Assembly (NCBI RefSeq): GCF_001956045.1 | Contig: NZ_MRTH01000008.1 | Location: 124,001-188,000, forward strand | DNA: 64,000 nucleotides | Direction of reading: 5' to 3' | Source: Paenibacillus sp. FSL H7-0331 | GTDB taxonomy: Bacteria; Bacillota; Bacilli; Paenibacillales; NBRC-103111 | Part shown: positions 54,764 through 63,585 of the stretch, one piece after another | Layout of the letters: every line of letters starts with the position of its first letter | How positions within the stretch are numbered: position 1 is the stretch's first letter | Program-made: the position numbers and the translations under genes | Notes under the pieces: model-generated | What the model was told of the DNA's origin: nothing | Seen by the model: only the letters and a program-made list of their open reading frames with translations | Database searches by the model: none

Positions 54764-55435
54764 ATGCAATTTCCGGCAATGTGGCTGCAGGGGGCTTCCC
54801 TAGGTGAAAAAATTTCCAGTGAGCTTCGTTTGCGGATTATTAATGGAACGATGGCTCCTGATACGGTGATAACGGAAAATGTGCTGGCCGCGGAATTTGG
54901 AACCAGTCGTTCACCGATTCGCGATGCACTCAAAATTTTATCCAATGAGGGCTTGATACGGATGGAACGCATGGGTGCCGTGGTCATTGGTCTTAAATCC
55001 AAGGATATGGAAGAATTGAATGATGTCCGTTTTCTGTTCGAGGGGTTCGCGGTTCAGAAGCTTTCCAGCGCTTATGATGAGCAGAAGATCAAGGAGCTGC
55101 AGCAGATTGTGGACAAAATGGAGCTGGCAGAAAGCCATGATGATCCTGTGCAATTTGCCTATTATGATTTGCTGTTTCACGAAACGATTATTTTAAGCGC
55201 TCATCACAGCCGGATTTTATATTTGTGGAATAACATTCGTTATGTCATCCTCACGGTTCTATTAGTGGCAACGGAACGACGATTCTCGAAGCATAAGGAG
55301 GAAATCCAGCCGCTGATTCACCGGCATAAGCTGATCGTGGAGGCGCTTGTTTCACGCGATGCTTCCAATATGAGCAAGATCATTCAGGAGCATTTTATGG
55401 ATACGAAGAAATCCGTGGATGAGAGCTTATTTTAA
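54764..55435 (+). CDS. GntR/FadR-family (FCD) transcriptional regulator
   Basis: A protein of 223 residues. N-terminal winged HTH (about 10-75: LGEKISSELRLRIINGTMAPDTVI, FGTSRSPIRDALKILSNEGLI) and C-terminal all-helical FCD ligand domain (YDLLFHETIILSAHHSRIL, HRHKLIVEALVSRD) with Asp/His metal ligands typical for sugar-acid sensors (UxuR, LldR, GntR). The start is ATG 54764 with GGGG 8 bases upstream; GTG 54755 is less good. It likely represses itself and the dehydrogenase operon through the two operator copies. Confidence 0.9.
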   Translation: MQFPAMWLQGASLGEKISSELRLRIINGTMAPDTVITENVLAAEFGTSRSPIRDALKILSNEGLIRMERMGAVVIGLKSKDMEELNDVRFLFEGFAVQKLSSAYDEQKIKELQQIVDKMELAESHDDPVQFAYYDLLFHETIILSAHHSRILYLWNNIRYVILTVLLVATERRFSKHKEEIQPLIHRHKLIVEALVSRDASNMSKIIQEHFMDTKKSVDESLF

Positions 55436-55490
55436 GGCTGACGTTACGATAATGGTATTTACAAGCCTTAAATAATTCTTTATACTTAAG

Positions 55491-55518
55491 TTGTCGACAA
55501 GTATACAAGTTATATAAT
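55491..55518 (+). promoter_or_regulatory. GntR operator copy 2 overlapping a promoter
   Basis: TTGTCGACAAGTATACAAG (55491-55509) contains the palindrome TTGTCGACAA. The same region provides -35 TTGTCG, a 16-base spacer and -10 TATAAT (55513-55518). Binding here would block RNA polymerase. Confidence 0.75.
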
Positions 55519-55608
55519 CAAGAGTGTAAGCCCAAGCTGCTCCGTCATTCTTGCAGCTGATTTTCATGCATAAGGAATTTTAATTGATCAGGAAAGGGTT
55601 GATTCCTT

Positions 55609-56583
55609 CTGGGTAAATTTAAAGTCTTGCTAACAGGAAGAACATGGCCCGCTGCACTGGAAGCCATTCAAGAGGAATGTGAAGTCAAGGTTTGGGAAGA
55701 CAGCAGCCCAATCCCCCGCTCGTTGTTAATGGATTGGCTTCAGGAAGCGGAGGGCTTGTTCAGTACCGGGGATGTCCATGTCAACGAGGAGCTGTTAGCT
55801 GCTGCTCCCAATTTGAAGGTAGTTGCGCAATCCTCAGTCGGCTATGACAATATTGACATCGAGGCTTGCACACGCAGAGGCATTCCTTTTGGCAATACGC
55901 CTGGTGTTCTCGTTGAAGCAACAGCAGATCTGACCTTTGCTTTGCTACTGTCCTCAGCCCGCCGCATTCATGAAGGCTGGGAATTTGTGAAATCGGGGAG
56001 CTGGAAGAATGGCGTCAATATTTCGCTTGGTGTCGATCTGTTCGGCAAAACGCTCGGTATTGTGGGTATGGGGGATATTGGCAGCGCAGTGGCAAGGAGA
56101 GCCAGGGCGTGCGGACTGAAGCTTATTTACCATAACCGCTCACAGCGAGAGGATGATCAATTGCTGGAAGCGCAATATGTTTCCTTCGATGCCCTGTTGG
56201 AGCAGGCAGATTTTATTATTGTACTTGTGCCTTTATCCAATCAAAGCCGTGGGATGTTTGGCAAGAAAGAATTTGCCAAAATGAAATCATCCGCTTATTT
56301 TATCAATGCTTCACGTGGCTCCATTGTTGATACAGAGGCTCTATATGAGTCCCTGCGAACGAATCAAATTGCTTATGCGGCCCTTGATGTGACGGACCCG
56401 GAGCCTATCTCTGGTGATCATCCGCTGCTCAGTCTTCCGAATATCCTTATCACTCCGCATGTGGGCAGTGCGACTTACGAAACCAGAAACCGGATGGCCA
56501 ATTTGGCAGCAGATAATTTATTAGCAGGGCTGCGGGGAGAGAAGCTTCCGGCTTGCGTAAATCCATCGGTTCAATTCAAGTGA
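55609..56583 (+). CDS. D-2-hydroxyacid dehydrogenase (GyaR-like)
   Basis: A protein of about 324 residues. NAD-binding GIVGMGDIGSAVARRA, Arg in NASRGSIVDTEAL, and the catalytic His in ITPHVGSATYETR, preceded by the Glu in DPEPISGDHPLL. Reduces or oxidises 2-oxo/2-hydroxy acids such as glyoxylate, hydroxypyruvate or 2-ketogluconate. The only start candidates are unusual: TTG 55627 has no ribosome binding site, while CTG 55609 lies 10 bases behind AAAGGG and gives a normal family N terminus (GKFKVLLTG). CTG is therefore preferred. First gene of a three-dehydrogenase operon under the GntR operator. Confidence 0.85.
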   Translation: MGKFKVLLTGRTWPAALEAIQEECEVKVWEDSSPIPRSLLMDWLQEAEGLFSTGDVHVNEELLAAAPNLKVVAQSSVGYDNIDIEACTRRGIPFGNTPGVLVEATADLTFALLLSSARRIHEGWEFVKSGSWKNGVNISLGVDLFGKTLGIVGMGDIGSAVARRARACGLKLIYHNRSQREDDQLLEAQYVSFDALLEQADFIIVLVPLSNQSRGMFGKKEFAKMKSSAYFINASRGSIVDTEALYESLRTNQIAYAALDVTDPEPISGDHPLLSLPNILITPHVGSATYETRNRMANLAADNLLAGLRGEKLPACVNPSVQFK

Positions 56584-56643
56584 GCCCACTCAGTTTAATC
56601 AGTTAAGAAAGCTTCCCAAATGAACACAGAGGAGCAGAACCCA

Positions 56644-57660
56644 ATGACAATGAAAGCAGGATTATATATTTCTGAAAAGAAGGTGATGGTCGGTCAAATT
56701 GAAGTGCCCGATCTACAACCTGGAGAGGCGCTGATCAAGGTAGCCTTTGCAGGGATTTGCGGAACTGATATGATGATCTATGCAGGCAAGCATCCAAGAG
56801 CCAAGGCTCCGCTCGCGATGGGACATGAGTTTTCTGGAAGGATCGAAAGGCTGCAGGGTGAGTCTGATTGGGCTGTAGGGGACCGTGTGGTTATAGAACC
56901 AACTCTGAGCTGCGGCCAGTGTGAGGCATGTCTCGCCGGTGCGTCTCATGTGTGTAAAACCTTGAAGCTGATCGGTATCGACAAGCACGGCGGCTTCGCG
57001 GAATATGTAGCGGTTCCGTTCGACAGGCTTCACCGGATTCCTGAAGGTTTATCGGATGCTCATGCAGCACTTGCAGAGCCTGTAGCTATAGCTGTCCATA
57101 CGGTTCGCCGTTCCAATCTGAAGGTCGGGGATCATGTGGTAGTGTTGGGAGCGGGGCCTATAGGTTTGCTCACCGGTATGATAGCCAAACAGGCGGGAGC
57201 AGGTCAGGTGCTAATCTCCGATATCAGTTCGTATAGGCTGGCCAAGGCGGAGCAGCTTGGACTTACCGCCTTGAACGCTAAGGAAGTCAACGTGACTGAG
57301 GAGATATTGAAACGAACCAACGGGAATGGCGCCGAAGTCGTGTTTGAGGTGGCAGGTAACCAAATCACAGCCAAGCAAATGATTGAAACGGTCAAAACTC
57401 AAGGGCAAATTGTCGTGGTCAGCGTGTTCAAGCAAGCGCCTGCGATTGATTTGGCAGCGATGCATTATAGAGAAATCTCATTAACGACGACGCGCTGCTG
57501 CAGCAAAAGTGATTTTGCCAAGGCGATCAAGCTGATGCATAGTGGAGCCATTGATGTAGCTCCGCTCATTTCCCATGAGCTACCGCTTGAGCAGATTGAG
57601 GAGGGTTTTCATTTGATGGAAAATCCTGATGTTTCGATTAAAGTGCTGTTCCATCCCTAG
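56644..57660 (+). CDS. Zinc-dependent alcohol/threonine-type dehydrogenase
   Basis: A protein of 338 residues. Catalytic zinc: AGICGTDMM and MGHEFSG. Structural zinc: CGQCEACLAGASHVC. Rossmann: VLGAGPIGLLTGMIAKQAG. It belongs to the sorbitol/threonine/sugar-acid dehydrogenase group. The start is ATG 56644, because GAGGAG lies 9 bases upstream, inside the first codons of the longer frame from 56620. It is the second gene of the GntR-controlled operon. Confidence 0.87.
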   Translation: MTMKAGLYISEKKVMVGQIEVPDLQPGEALIKVAFAGICGTDMMIYAGKHPRAKAPLAMGHEFSGRIERLQGESDWAVGDRVVIEPTLSCGQCEACLAGASHVCKTLKLIGIDKHGGFAEYVAVPFDRLHRIPEGLSDAHAALAEPVAIAVHTVRRSNLKVGDHVVVLGAGPIGLLTGMIAKQAGAGQVLISDISSYRLAKAEQLGLTALNAKEVNVTEEILKRTNGNGAEVVFEVAGNQITAKQMIETVKTQGQIVVVSVFKQAPAIDLAAMHYREISLTTTRCCSKSDFAKAIKLMHSGAIDVAPLISHELPLEQIEEGFHLMENPDVSIKVLFHP

Positions 57661-57677
57661 TGATAAGGAGAGAAGAA

Positions 57678-58439
57678 ATGGGAATTCATTTATTTAGTTT
57701 GGAAGGCAAGGTAGCTGCCATAACGGGTGCGACAAGAGGAATCGGAAAGTCGATGGCTTTGGCGTTGGCAGAGGCGGGCGCGGATATTGCTTTGCTCCAG
57801 CGAACCCCCGAGCAGACGGAGCTGCAGGAGCAGATTGAGAAGCTGGGGAGAAAGTGCCTGATTATTCCTTGCGATTTGGAAAATTCGACTCAAGTTAAGT
57901 CCGCGGTACCTAATGTAGTCGAGCAATTCGGCAGTCTCGATATTCTGGTTAACAATGCTGGGATACAACGCCGCTCCCCGTCGGTTGATTTTCTCGAATC
58001 GGATTGGGACGATGTGCTGCAAATTAATTTGAAGGTCGTGTGGACCTTATGCCAGGAAGCAGGCCGCCATATGGTGCCGCGAGGTAAAGGGAAGATTATC
58101 AATACCGCGTCCCTGCTGTCGTATCAGGGGGGGATTACGGTTCCGGCGTATGCAGCTGCCAAGGGCGGGGTAGCCCAACTGACCAAAGCACTGGCGAATG
58201 AGTGGGCCAAGCATCATGTGAATGTGAATGCCATTGTTCCCGGTTATATAGCGACAGATATGAATGTGGCATTAATGAACGATCCGGTCCGAAGTACACA
58301 AATCCTGAATCGGATTCCGGCAGAACGGTGGGGCAACCCCGATGATTTTAAAGGTGCTGTTGTGTATCTGGCTTCAGAGGCCTCCAATTACGTGCATGGT
58401 CATCTGTTAGCAGTGGATGGAGGCTGGCTGGGTCGATAA
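57678..58439 (+). CDS. SDR family dehydrogenase (KduD-like)
   Basis: A classical short-chain dehydrogenase of 253 residues. TGATRGIGKS, NNAGIQRRS, Ser in NTASLLSYQGG and catalytic Tyr-Lys in YAAAKGGV. The pattern FSLEGKVAAITGATRGIGK and the ending LLAVDGGWLGR match the 2-deoxy-D-gluconate/ketodeoxyuronate dehydrogenase (KduD) group. The start is ATG 57678 with AAGGAGA upstream. Third gene of the operon, ended by a terminator. Confidence 0.87.
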   Translation: MGIHLFSLEGKVAAITGATRGIGKSMALALAEAGADIALLQRTPEQTELQEQIEKLGRKCLIIPCDLENSTQVKSAVPNVVEQFGSLDILVNNAGIQRRSPSVDFLESDWDDVLQINLKVVWTLCQEAGRHMVPRGKGKIINTASLLSYQGGITVPAYAAAKGGVAQLTKALANEWAKHHVNVNAIVPGYIATDMNVALMNDPVRSTQILNRIPAERWGNPDDFKGAVVYLASEASNYVHGHLLAVDGGWLGR

Positions 58440-58466
58440 ATTTTCTACCTATATTTCTCATATTTC

Positions 58467-58499
58467 AAGGTCAACCAGGCTGTTCTGGTTGGCCTTTTT
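58467..58499 (+). terminator. Intrinsic terminator of the dehydrogenase operon
   Basis: AAGGTCAACCAG pairs with CTGGTTGGCCTT (one wobble) around GCTGTT, then a T-run. Confidence 0.88.
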
Positions 58500-58547
58500 G
58501 CTTGGAAATACGCATGAACAGGGCAATTGCGAGCAGAGACAAGAGAA

Positions 58548-58613
58548 TCCAAGTGTGCAAGCCGCCAAAACCAACAATGTCTAATTGTCGGCAATCCATC
58601 GGGTCTTTATAGT
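58548..58613 (+). promoter_or_regulatory. Promoter block A of importer operon (conserved with block B)
   Basis: The 66-base segment begins TCCAAGTGTG and ends with -35 TTGTCG (58585-58590), a 17-base spacer and -10 TATAGT (58608-58613). It aligns without gaps to 63586-63651 at about 47 of 66 positions, including ACCAACAA and TCTAATTG blocks upstream of and at the -35. Confidence 0.75.
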
Positions 58614-58699
58614 CAGTGTGGAAGGGAGGAGGCGTTCAGCCATTGAGGTGATCGACATAGCAAGCAGTGATTCATAACTACCAATAGGGAGGCTTACCC

Positions 58700-60073
58700 A
58701 TGTTCAGTTCGATATGGAAAATAGGAAAAAACAGTCTCATTCTCGCCTCGACTCTCAGTCTTGTAGTAAGCGGGTGCTCGACTGGCAGTTCAACCAGCAG
58801 TACAACAGAGACCAACAAAGATGAAGCTGCCAAACCAGTGACGCTGGAATGGTGGAGCAGTGCCTCGCTTGGACTTTCACAGGAGGATGAGTTTAAGCAA
58901 ATATTAGCGGAGTACAAGAAAGTCGCACCTCACGTAACTATTAATTATAATGCGATACCGACGACGGGGCTCGATGAGAAAATGAACGTAGCAATTGCCT
59001 CTGGATCGTTCCCTGATCTATATGTAGATGCAGTTAACCGTTTGGTGCCTTTATACATTCGTGGTGTAACGACCGGACTGGATTCTTATATTACAAGTGA
59101 TTATAACCTGGGGGATTATGTAAGCAGCGCCAAAGATATTATGACCATCGATGGGAAGCTGGCGATGTTCCTGATGGAGGTTCGCAGCGAGGTGCTGCTG
59201 GTGAATAAGGATTTATTCGCCAAGGCTGGTGTGGAGAGCCTCCTGCCTGATGCGAAGACACAGACGTGGACGAGGGACAATTTTGCCAAAGCAGTAGAGG
59301 CTATCGGTAAGCTCGGTAATGGCGTGTACGGCATGGGTCTGGTGGCCAGCGAAGCTGCCAACGATAAATTCCTTGACGGTTATGTGTACAGTGATGGGGA
59401 TGAGTGGACGAATAAGGAATACACCAAGATGACTTACAATTCGCCGGGAAATGTGAAAAAACTCGAATGGATTATTAAGCTGGCGAATTCTCCGTATGCG
59501 GTTCCCGGGGCGGCAGGCACTAAAGTAACGGATATGTATGAGCTGTTCAAGCAAGGCAAGGTGGCGGTCATTATGAATGATAGAGGCGATTTCCGCAGAG
59601 AGACGAATGAAGGTACGGTTACGAACAAAATCAATTACATGAATGCACATTATCCAACCGATGACGGTTCCAAAGGCAAGCTGTTCGTGAATGGATCGGG
59701 AATTGTCGTGAAGAAGCAGGACGATAAGGCTAGAGAAAAAGAAGCCGCCAAGTTTGCGCTGTGGTTCTCAAGCGGCAAGTCCGAGATTGTGAACAAATTA
59801 CTATACCAGAAATACTCAAAGCTCCCATCGAGAAAATCGCTGCAAAGCTTTATTACAGATGAACAGGGTAAGGCTTGGTTGGCAATGCCTGAAAAATCGA
59901 TCAATAATCCTGTAGCTATCCCGAATTACCTGCAAATTCGTAAAGTATGGTTCAACTACTTCCAGCAGGCAATGCTGGGTGACGGTAAAATGCCAGCAAA
60001 GGATGCATTAGCGGCCTACGAGAAGGAAGGACAAAAACTGCTGGATGAAGGCAACAAGCAGTTGAAAAAGTAA
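58700..60073 (+). CDS. ABC sugar importer substrate-binding lipoprotein
   Basis: A binding protein of 457 residues. Signal peptide with lipobox LVVSGC, Ser/Thr linker, then VTLEWWSSASLGLSQEDEF and YKKVAPHVTINYNAIP. It is closely similar to the partial SBP starting at 63741 and more distantly to that at 37699. GGGAGG lies 9 bases before the ATG. First gene of an operon: SBP, RraA-like, permease, permease, FAA hydrolase. Confidence 0.9.
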   Translation: MFSSIWKIGKNSLILASTLSLVVSGCSTGSSTSSTTETNKDEAAKPVTLEWWSSASLGLSQEDEFKQILAEYKKVAPHVTINYNAIPTTGLDEKMNVAIASGSFPDLYVDAVNRLVPLYIRGVTTGLDSYITSDYNLGDYVSSAKDIMTIDGKLAMFLMEVRSEVLLVNKDLFAKAGVESLLPDAKTQTWTRDNFAKAVEAIGKLGNGVYGMGLVASEAANDKFLDGYVYSDGDEWTNKEYTKMTYNSPGNVKKLEWIIKLANSPYAVPGAAGTKVTDMYELFKQGKVAVIMNDRGDFRRETNEGTVTNKINYMNAHYPTDDGSKGKLFVNGSGIVVKKQDDKAREKEAAKFALWFSSGKSEIVNKLLYQKYSKLPSRKSLQSFITDEQGKAWLAMPEKSINNPVAIPNYLQIRKVWFNYFQQAMLGDGKMPAKDALAAYEKEGQKLLDEGNKQLKK

Positions 60074-60158
60074 GTATACCGTCAACGAACCGAGACGCTG
60101 CAACCATTCATAACTATTGTAATCACCCATTTTAATATCATCCGAAGGAGACCTTTTT

Positions 60159-60857
60159 ATGGAAAATATAGGATTCAGAATTATTCCGCGCAGCCAGTAT
60201 CCCGATCTTGAACTGATAGCGCAATTTCAGAATGTCGTGACGCCTCATCTTAGTGATAATATGAATCGGATCTTTGCCAGCTGCTCGCAGCTGAGGCCTT
60301 ATCACTCTGGCAAGAAGCTGGTAGGATCAGCATTAACGGTGAAAACCAGACCGGGAGATAATCTGATGATCCATAAGGCCATCGAGATGGCGCTTCCCGG
60401 AGAAGTGATCGTGGTGGATGGAGACGGAGATTTGACGAATTCCCTGATTGGTGAAATTATGACCCGGTTGGCGGAAAAGCAAGGAGTGGCAGGCTTCGTG
60501 CTGAATGGCGCCATCCGCGATTCCGGTGCGATTGCCAGCAGGGATTTCCCAGTGTATGCCAGAGGTGTCACCCATCGCGGACCTTATAAGGATGGTCCCG
60601 GAGAAATCAATGTGCCGGTATCCATCGGCGGTATGATCGTCAACCCTGGCGATATCATCGTTGGAGATGAAGACGGTCTGGTCGCCATCCCAGTACAGTA
60701 TGCGGGATTATTATTGGACAAAGCCCGTCAAACACAGCAAATTGAGGATGGCATCATCGAAACCCTTGAGCAGGGCGGATCGATAAATCGTGATTGGATT
60801 GATCAGTTTCTTCAGCAAAAGGGCTGCTCATTGGACGATGAAGACGCGCGTAAATAG
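60159..60857 (+). CDS. RraA-like / HMG-CHA aldolase family protein
   Basis: A protein of 232 residues. The RraA/HMG-aldolase fold is seen in LVGSALTVKTRPGDNLMIHKAIE, VIVVDGDGD and GFVLNGAIRDSG, where the Arg-Asp pair of GAIRD contributes to metal and pyruvate-enolate binding in the aldolases (4-hydroxy-4-methyl-2-oxoglutarate type). AAGGAG precedes the ATG. Its place inside an importer operon, with FAA hydrolase downstream, favours a catabolic aldolase over the RNase E inhibitor role. A structured gap follows. Confidence 0.85.
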   Translation: MENIGFRIIPRSQYPDLELIAQFQNVVTPHLSDNMNRIFASCSQLRPYHSGKKLVGSALTVKTRPGDNLMIHKAIEMALPGEVIVVDGDGDLTNSLIGEIMTRLAEKQGVAGFVLNGAIRDSGAIASRDFPVYARGVTHRGPYKDGPGEINVPVSIGGMIVNPGDIIVGDEDGLVAIPVQYAGLLLDKARQTQQIEDGIIETLEQGGSINRDWIDQFLQQKGCSLDDEDARK

Positions 60858-61001
60858 AGCATACTTTTCACAATAGATGACGACATAAAGAAGTTGGTCG
60901 AAAATTCCCCTTTTGATCGCGATGTATCACAGTAGATTATTCTCGGCACTGAATAGGCGATTTTTTGAACACGCACATCAAGGGGATTTGCAGCAGCACA
61001 G

Positions 61002-61060
61002 TGCCTCCAAGGTATCCCTGAACTCAGGGTTACAATCATACCATGTCTGTTCTGGAGGCA
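61002..61060 (+). other. Intercistronic two-tier stem-loop
   Basis: TGCCTCCA (61002-61009) pairs with TGGAGGCA (61053-61060), and an inner CCCTG (61016-61020) pairs with CAGGG (61025-61029). The 249-base gap between the RraA-like gene and the permease otherwise shows nothing. No T-tract follows. Confidence 0.6.
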
Positions 61061-61106
61061 TCCTGCTCATTTGTACCTTGTTTAAGGAGAGGAGCATGTA
61101 TACATC

Positions 61107-61991
61107 ATGATTTTACTGTGCAGGGAAATATATAAAAATCGGGTCAACTATTTATTTTTGGCCCCCATGTATTTGCTGTTAACCTTGTTTCTGATCGTTC
61201 CGGCGCTGCAGGGGCTGTATTACTCGGTATTTGATTTTACAATAGGTTCTCCCAGAGTATTTGTTGGCTTCAATAATTTCACGAAATTGTTTCATGAAGA
61301 GGTCTTTTGGATCGCCTTGAAAAACACGTTTATTTTGGTTCTGATCATCGTGCCGGTGAGTATATTCGCGGCTTTGTTCATATCGGTTTCCGTGTATCGT
61401 GGCTCGCAGGGAGTGAAAACGTTTGTCAGAGGAGCCTTTTATTTACCGCTTGTCGTATCCAGCGTTTCGCTGACTTTGGTCTGGGGCTTCATCTTCAATC
61501 CGGTAGTTGGATTAGCCAATCAAATACTGCGGACGGTCGGCTTGTCTCCGGTCACTTGGCTGGGCGACCCGAAGTATGCGTTCCTTGCCATCATTATTGT
61601 GCTGTTCACGTTCGTGCTTGGCAAACCGGTCATCTTATATCTGGCATCTCTCGGCAATATACCGGATACCTTCTATGAAGCGGCCAAGATTGACGGGGCC
61701 AACGCACTACATCAGTTTTGGCATGTAACGCTTCCACTCCTGAAGCCGACCACGCTCTATCTGGTCATCACCGGAACGATTCAGGTGTTTAATGTGTTCG
61801 TACTGATTAAAATTATGACGAGTGGAGGACCCGGGAATTCCACTCAGACACTGGCTTATCTGCTATATGAAAAAGCATTTGTTTTTGGACAATACGGAAC
61901 GGCTTCCGCAGTTGGGGCTGTGCTTGTTTTCATCGTGACGATCATTGCGATTATCCAGTACAAATTTTTATCAACCGACATCGAGTATTAA
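61107..61991 (+). CDS. ABC sugar importer permease (MalF-like)
   Basis: A protein of 294 residues with six helices, EAA loop YEAAKIDGANALHQFWHVTLP, and ending QYKFLSTDIEY like the permease at 39104. AAGGAGAGGAG lies 12 bases upstream of the ATG, slightly farther than usual. It is the third gene of the operon. Confidence 0.92.
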   Translation: MILLCREIYKNRVNYLFLAPMYLLLTLFLIVPALQGLYYSVFDFTIGSPRVFVGFNNFTKLFHEEVFWIALKNTFILVLIIVPVSIFAALFISVSVYRGSQGVKTFVRGAFYLPLVVSSVSLTLVWGFIFNPVVGLANQILRTVGLSPVTWLGDPKYAFLAIIIVLFTFVLGKPVILYLASLGNIPDTFYEAAKIDGANALHQFWHVTLPLLKPTTLYLVITGTIQVFNVFVLIKIMTSGGPGNSTQTLAYLLYEKAFVFGQYGTASAVGAVLVFIVTIIAIIQYKFLSTDIEY

Positions 61992-62001
61992 GGGGAATCT
62001 T

Positions 62002-62835
62002 ATGAATACAACGGGTCTATCTCTGCAAGGGATTGTGCAAAAGTCGTTCGTCGTGCTGGTCATAGTGCTGGCTATACTCAGTCTGGTACCGCTCTATTTC
62101 GGTGTGCTGACCTCATTCAAGCCCAATAGTGCGGGTGTAAGTGTCAGCCTGATCCCCGAGAATTTAACCTTATCCAATTACACACACTTGTTTACGCAAA
62201 CGAAGATCATCCGCTGGTTTTTCAACAGCTTGTTCACGTCCACCGTAGCCGCGGCGATTATTGTATACTTATCGGCATTAGCCGGATTCCCGCTTGCGAA
62301 GAAAAAATTTCCGGGTGTGAGATGGTTGTTCTGGATCATTATTGTGTTTATGACGATTCCAAAGGAAGCTCTCCTCCTGCCGCTCTTTATCATGATGAAG
62401 GAATACAATTTATTTAATACGTATTACGGTATTATTCTTCCGGCTTTGGCTTGGCCGTTTGCCGTCTTCCTGATGAAGCAGTTTATCAGCACGATTCCTT
62501 CCGACTTGTTTGATGCCGCCGAGATTGATGGATGCGGACCGTTCAGACTGTTCCATTCGATCCTGATCCCTATCATTCAGCCTGCTTTGGGAGCATTGTC
62601 GATCTTTGCTTTTGTGTACGTCTGGAACGATTATATGTGGCAGTTGATCGTCATTACTTCAGTGGACATGAAGACACTCCCTCTGGGTGTGGCAGGCTTA
62701 CAGGAGGAGTCTGCAGCCAACTTCGGACGGTTGATGGCGGGGGCTACATTGGGCGCAATTCCTTTGTTGACCGTATTTCTGTTCTTCCAAAAGTATTTTA
62801 CCTCCGGTATTACGATGGGAGCCGTTAAAGGGTAG
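62002..62835 (+). CDS. ABC sugar importer permease (MalG-like)
   Basis: A protein of 277 residues with six helices, EAA loop DAAEIDGCGPFRLFHSILIP and C terminus FTSGITMGAVKG. The start is ATG 62002 with AAGGGGA upstream, 10 bases after the previous stop; the longer frame (61945) overlaps the previous gene and is rejected. Confidence 0.92.
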   Translation: MNTTGLSLQGIVQKSFVVLVIVLAILSLVPLYFGVLTSFKPNSAGVSVSLIPENLTLSNYTHLFTQTKIIRWFFNSLFTSTVAAAIIVYLSALAGFPLAKKKFPGVRWLFWIIIVFMTIPKEALLLPLFIMMKEYNLFNTYYGIILPALAWPFAVFLMKQFISTIPSDLFDAAEIDGCGPFRLFHSILIPIIQPALGALSIFAFVYVWNDYMWQLIVITSVDMKTLPLGVAGLQEESAANFGRLMAGATLGAIPLLTVFLFFQKYFTSGITMGAVKG

Positions 62836-62862
62836 GATCATCATTCAGAAAGAGGCGCAGCT

Positions 62863-63504
62863 ATGCATGGCATTCGAAATATTTATTGTGTCGGCCGAAA
62901 TTACAGGCTTCCTGCCAAAGCTCATGAAGAAACTGCATCAGCCCTTGAAATCCCGATGTCCCCACTCCTGTTCTCTAAGCCAACGCATGCGTTTGTAGAA
63001 GTACAAGGACAGGAGTTTGTTCTTCCTGGCAATCGCGGCGTTGTGGAGTATGAGGTCGAATTGGTGATCCGGATAGGCCAGCTCTATAAACCGGGAATCC
63101 AGATCGATGAGCTGGTGGACGGGCTGGCTGTGGGTATTGATTTCACGCTTGGCGACATCCACCGTGAATTGAAGGCGATGAGCTATCCATGGCTGTTGGC
63201 CAAAGGTTTCCCTGGTTCAGCGGCAGCCAGCCCGTTCATGCCGTTCACTGGTGTCGAGGCATGCAGGAAGCTTGATTTCTCTCTTGTCCATAACGGGAAG
63301 CGGGTCCAGATCGGCAATATTCGCAATATGATTTTTGATCTACAGACAATTATTGATTTCACGGCGCTTCACTTTGGACTTGGAGCAGGGGATGTGATAT
63401 TCACAGGCACACCGGGCGGGGCAGGGGCCGTTACAGATGGGGTTCATATGTCCCTTTGTTGGGGGGAGCAGCAGGTAGGAGATTGCAGGCTTCGTTTGTC
63501 TTAA
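62863..63504 (+). CDS. Fumarylacetoacetate hydrolase family protein
   Basis: A protein of 213 residues of the FAA C-terminal catalytic fold. Metal ligands in VEYEVELVIRIG (two Glu) and GIDFTLGDIH (Asp); the catalytic Lys in LAKGFPGSA; and TGTPGGAGAV near the end. Relatives cleave acylpyruvates or 2,4-diketo-3-deoxy sugar acids. As last gene of an importer operon with an RraA-like aldolase, it probably acts on an imported compound after oxidation. Confidence 0.87.
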   Translation: MHGIRNIYCVGRNYRLPAKAHEETASALEIPMSPLLFSKPTHAFVEVQGQEFVLPGNRGVVEYEVELVIRIGQLYKPGIQIDELVDGLAVGIDFTLGDIHRELKAMSYPWLLAKGFPGSAAASPFMPFTGVEACRKLDFSLVHNGKRVQIGNIRNMIFDLQTIIDFTALHFGLGAGDVIFTGTPGGAGAVTDGVHMSLCWGEQQVGDCRLRLS

Positions 63505-63585
63505 GTGCTCAACCGTCATACAGATGCACCTTAGTCCGGATTATCGGGTTAAGGTTATTTGTTTTGACAGCAATAAACAAGAAAG

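Noticed and set aside
61002..61060. Reading the stem-loop after the RraA-like gene as a terminator
   Set aside because: No T-tract follows and the operon continues with permease genes, so an intercistronic processing element is more likely.
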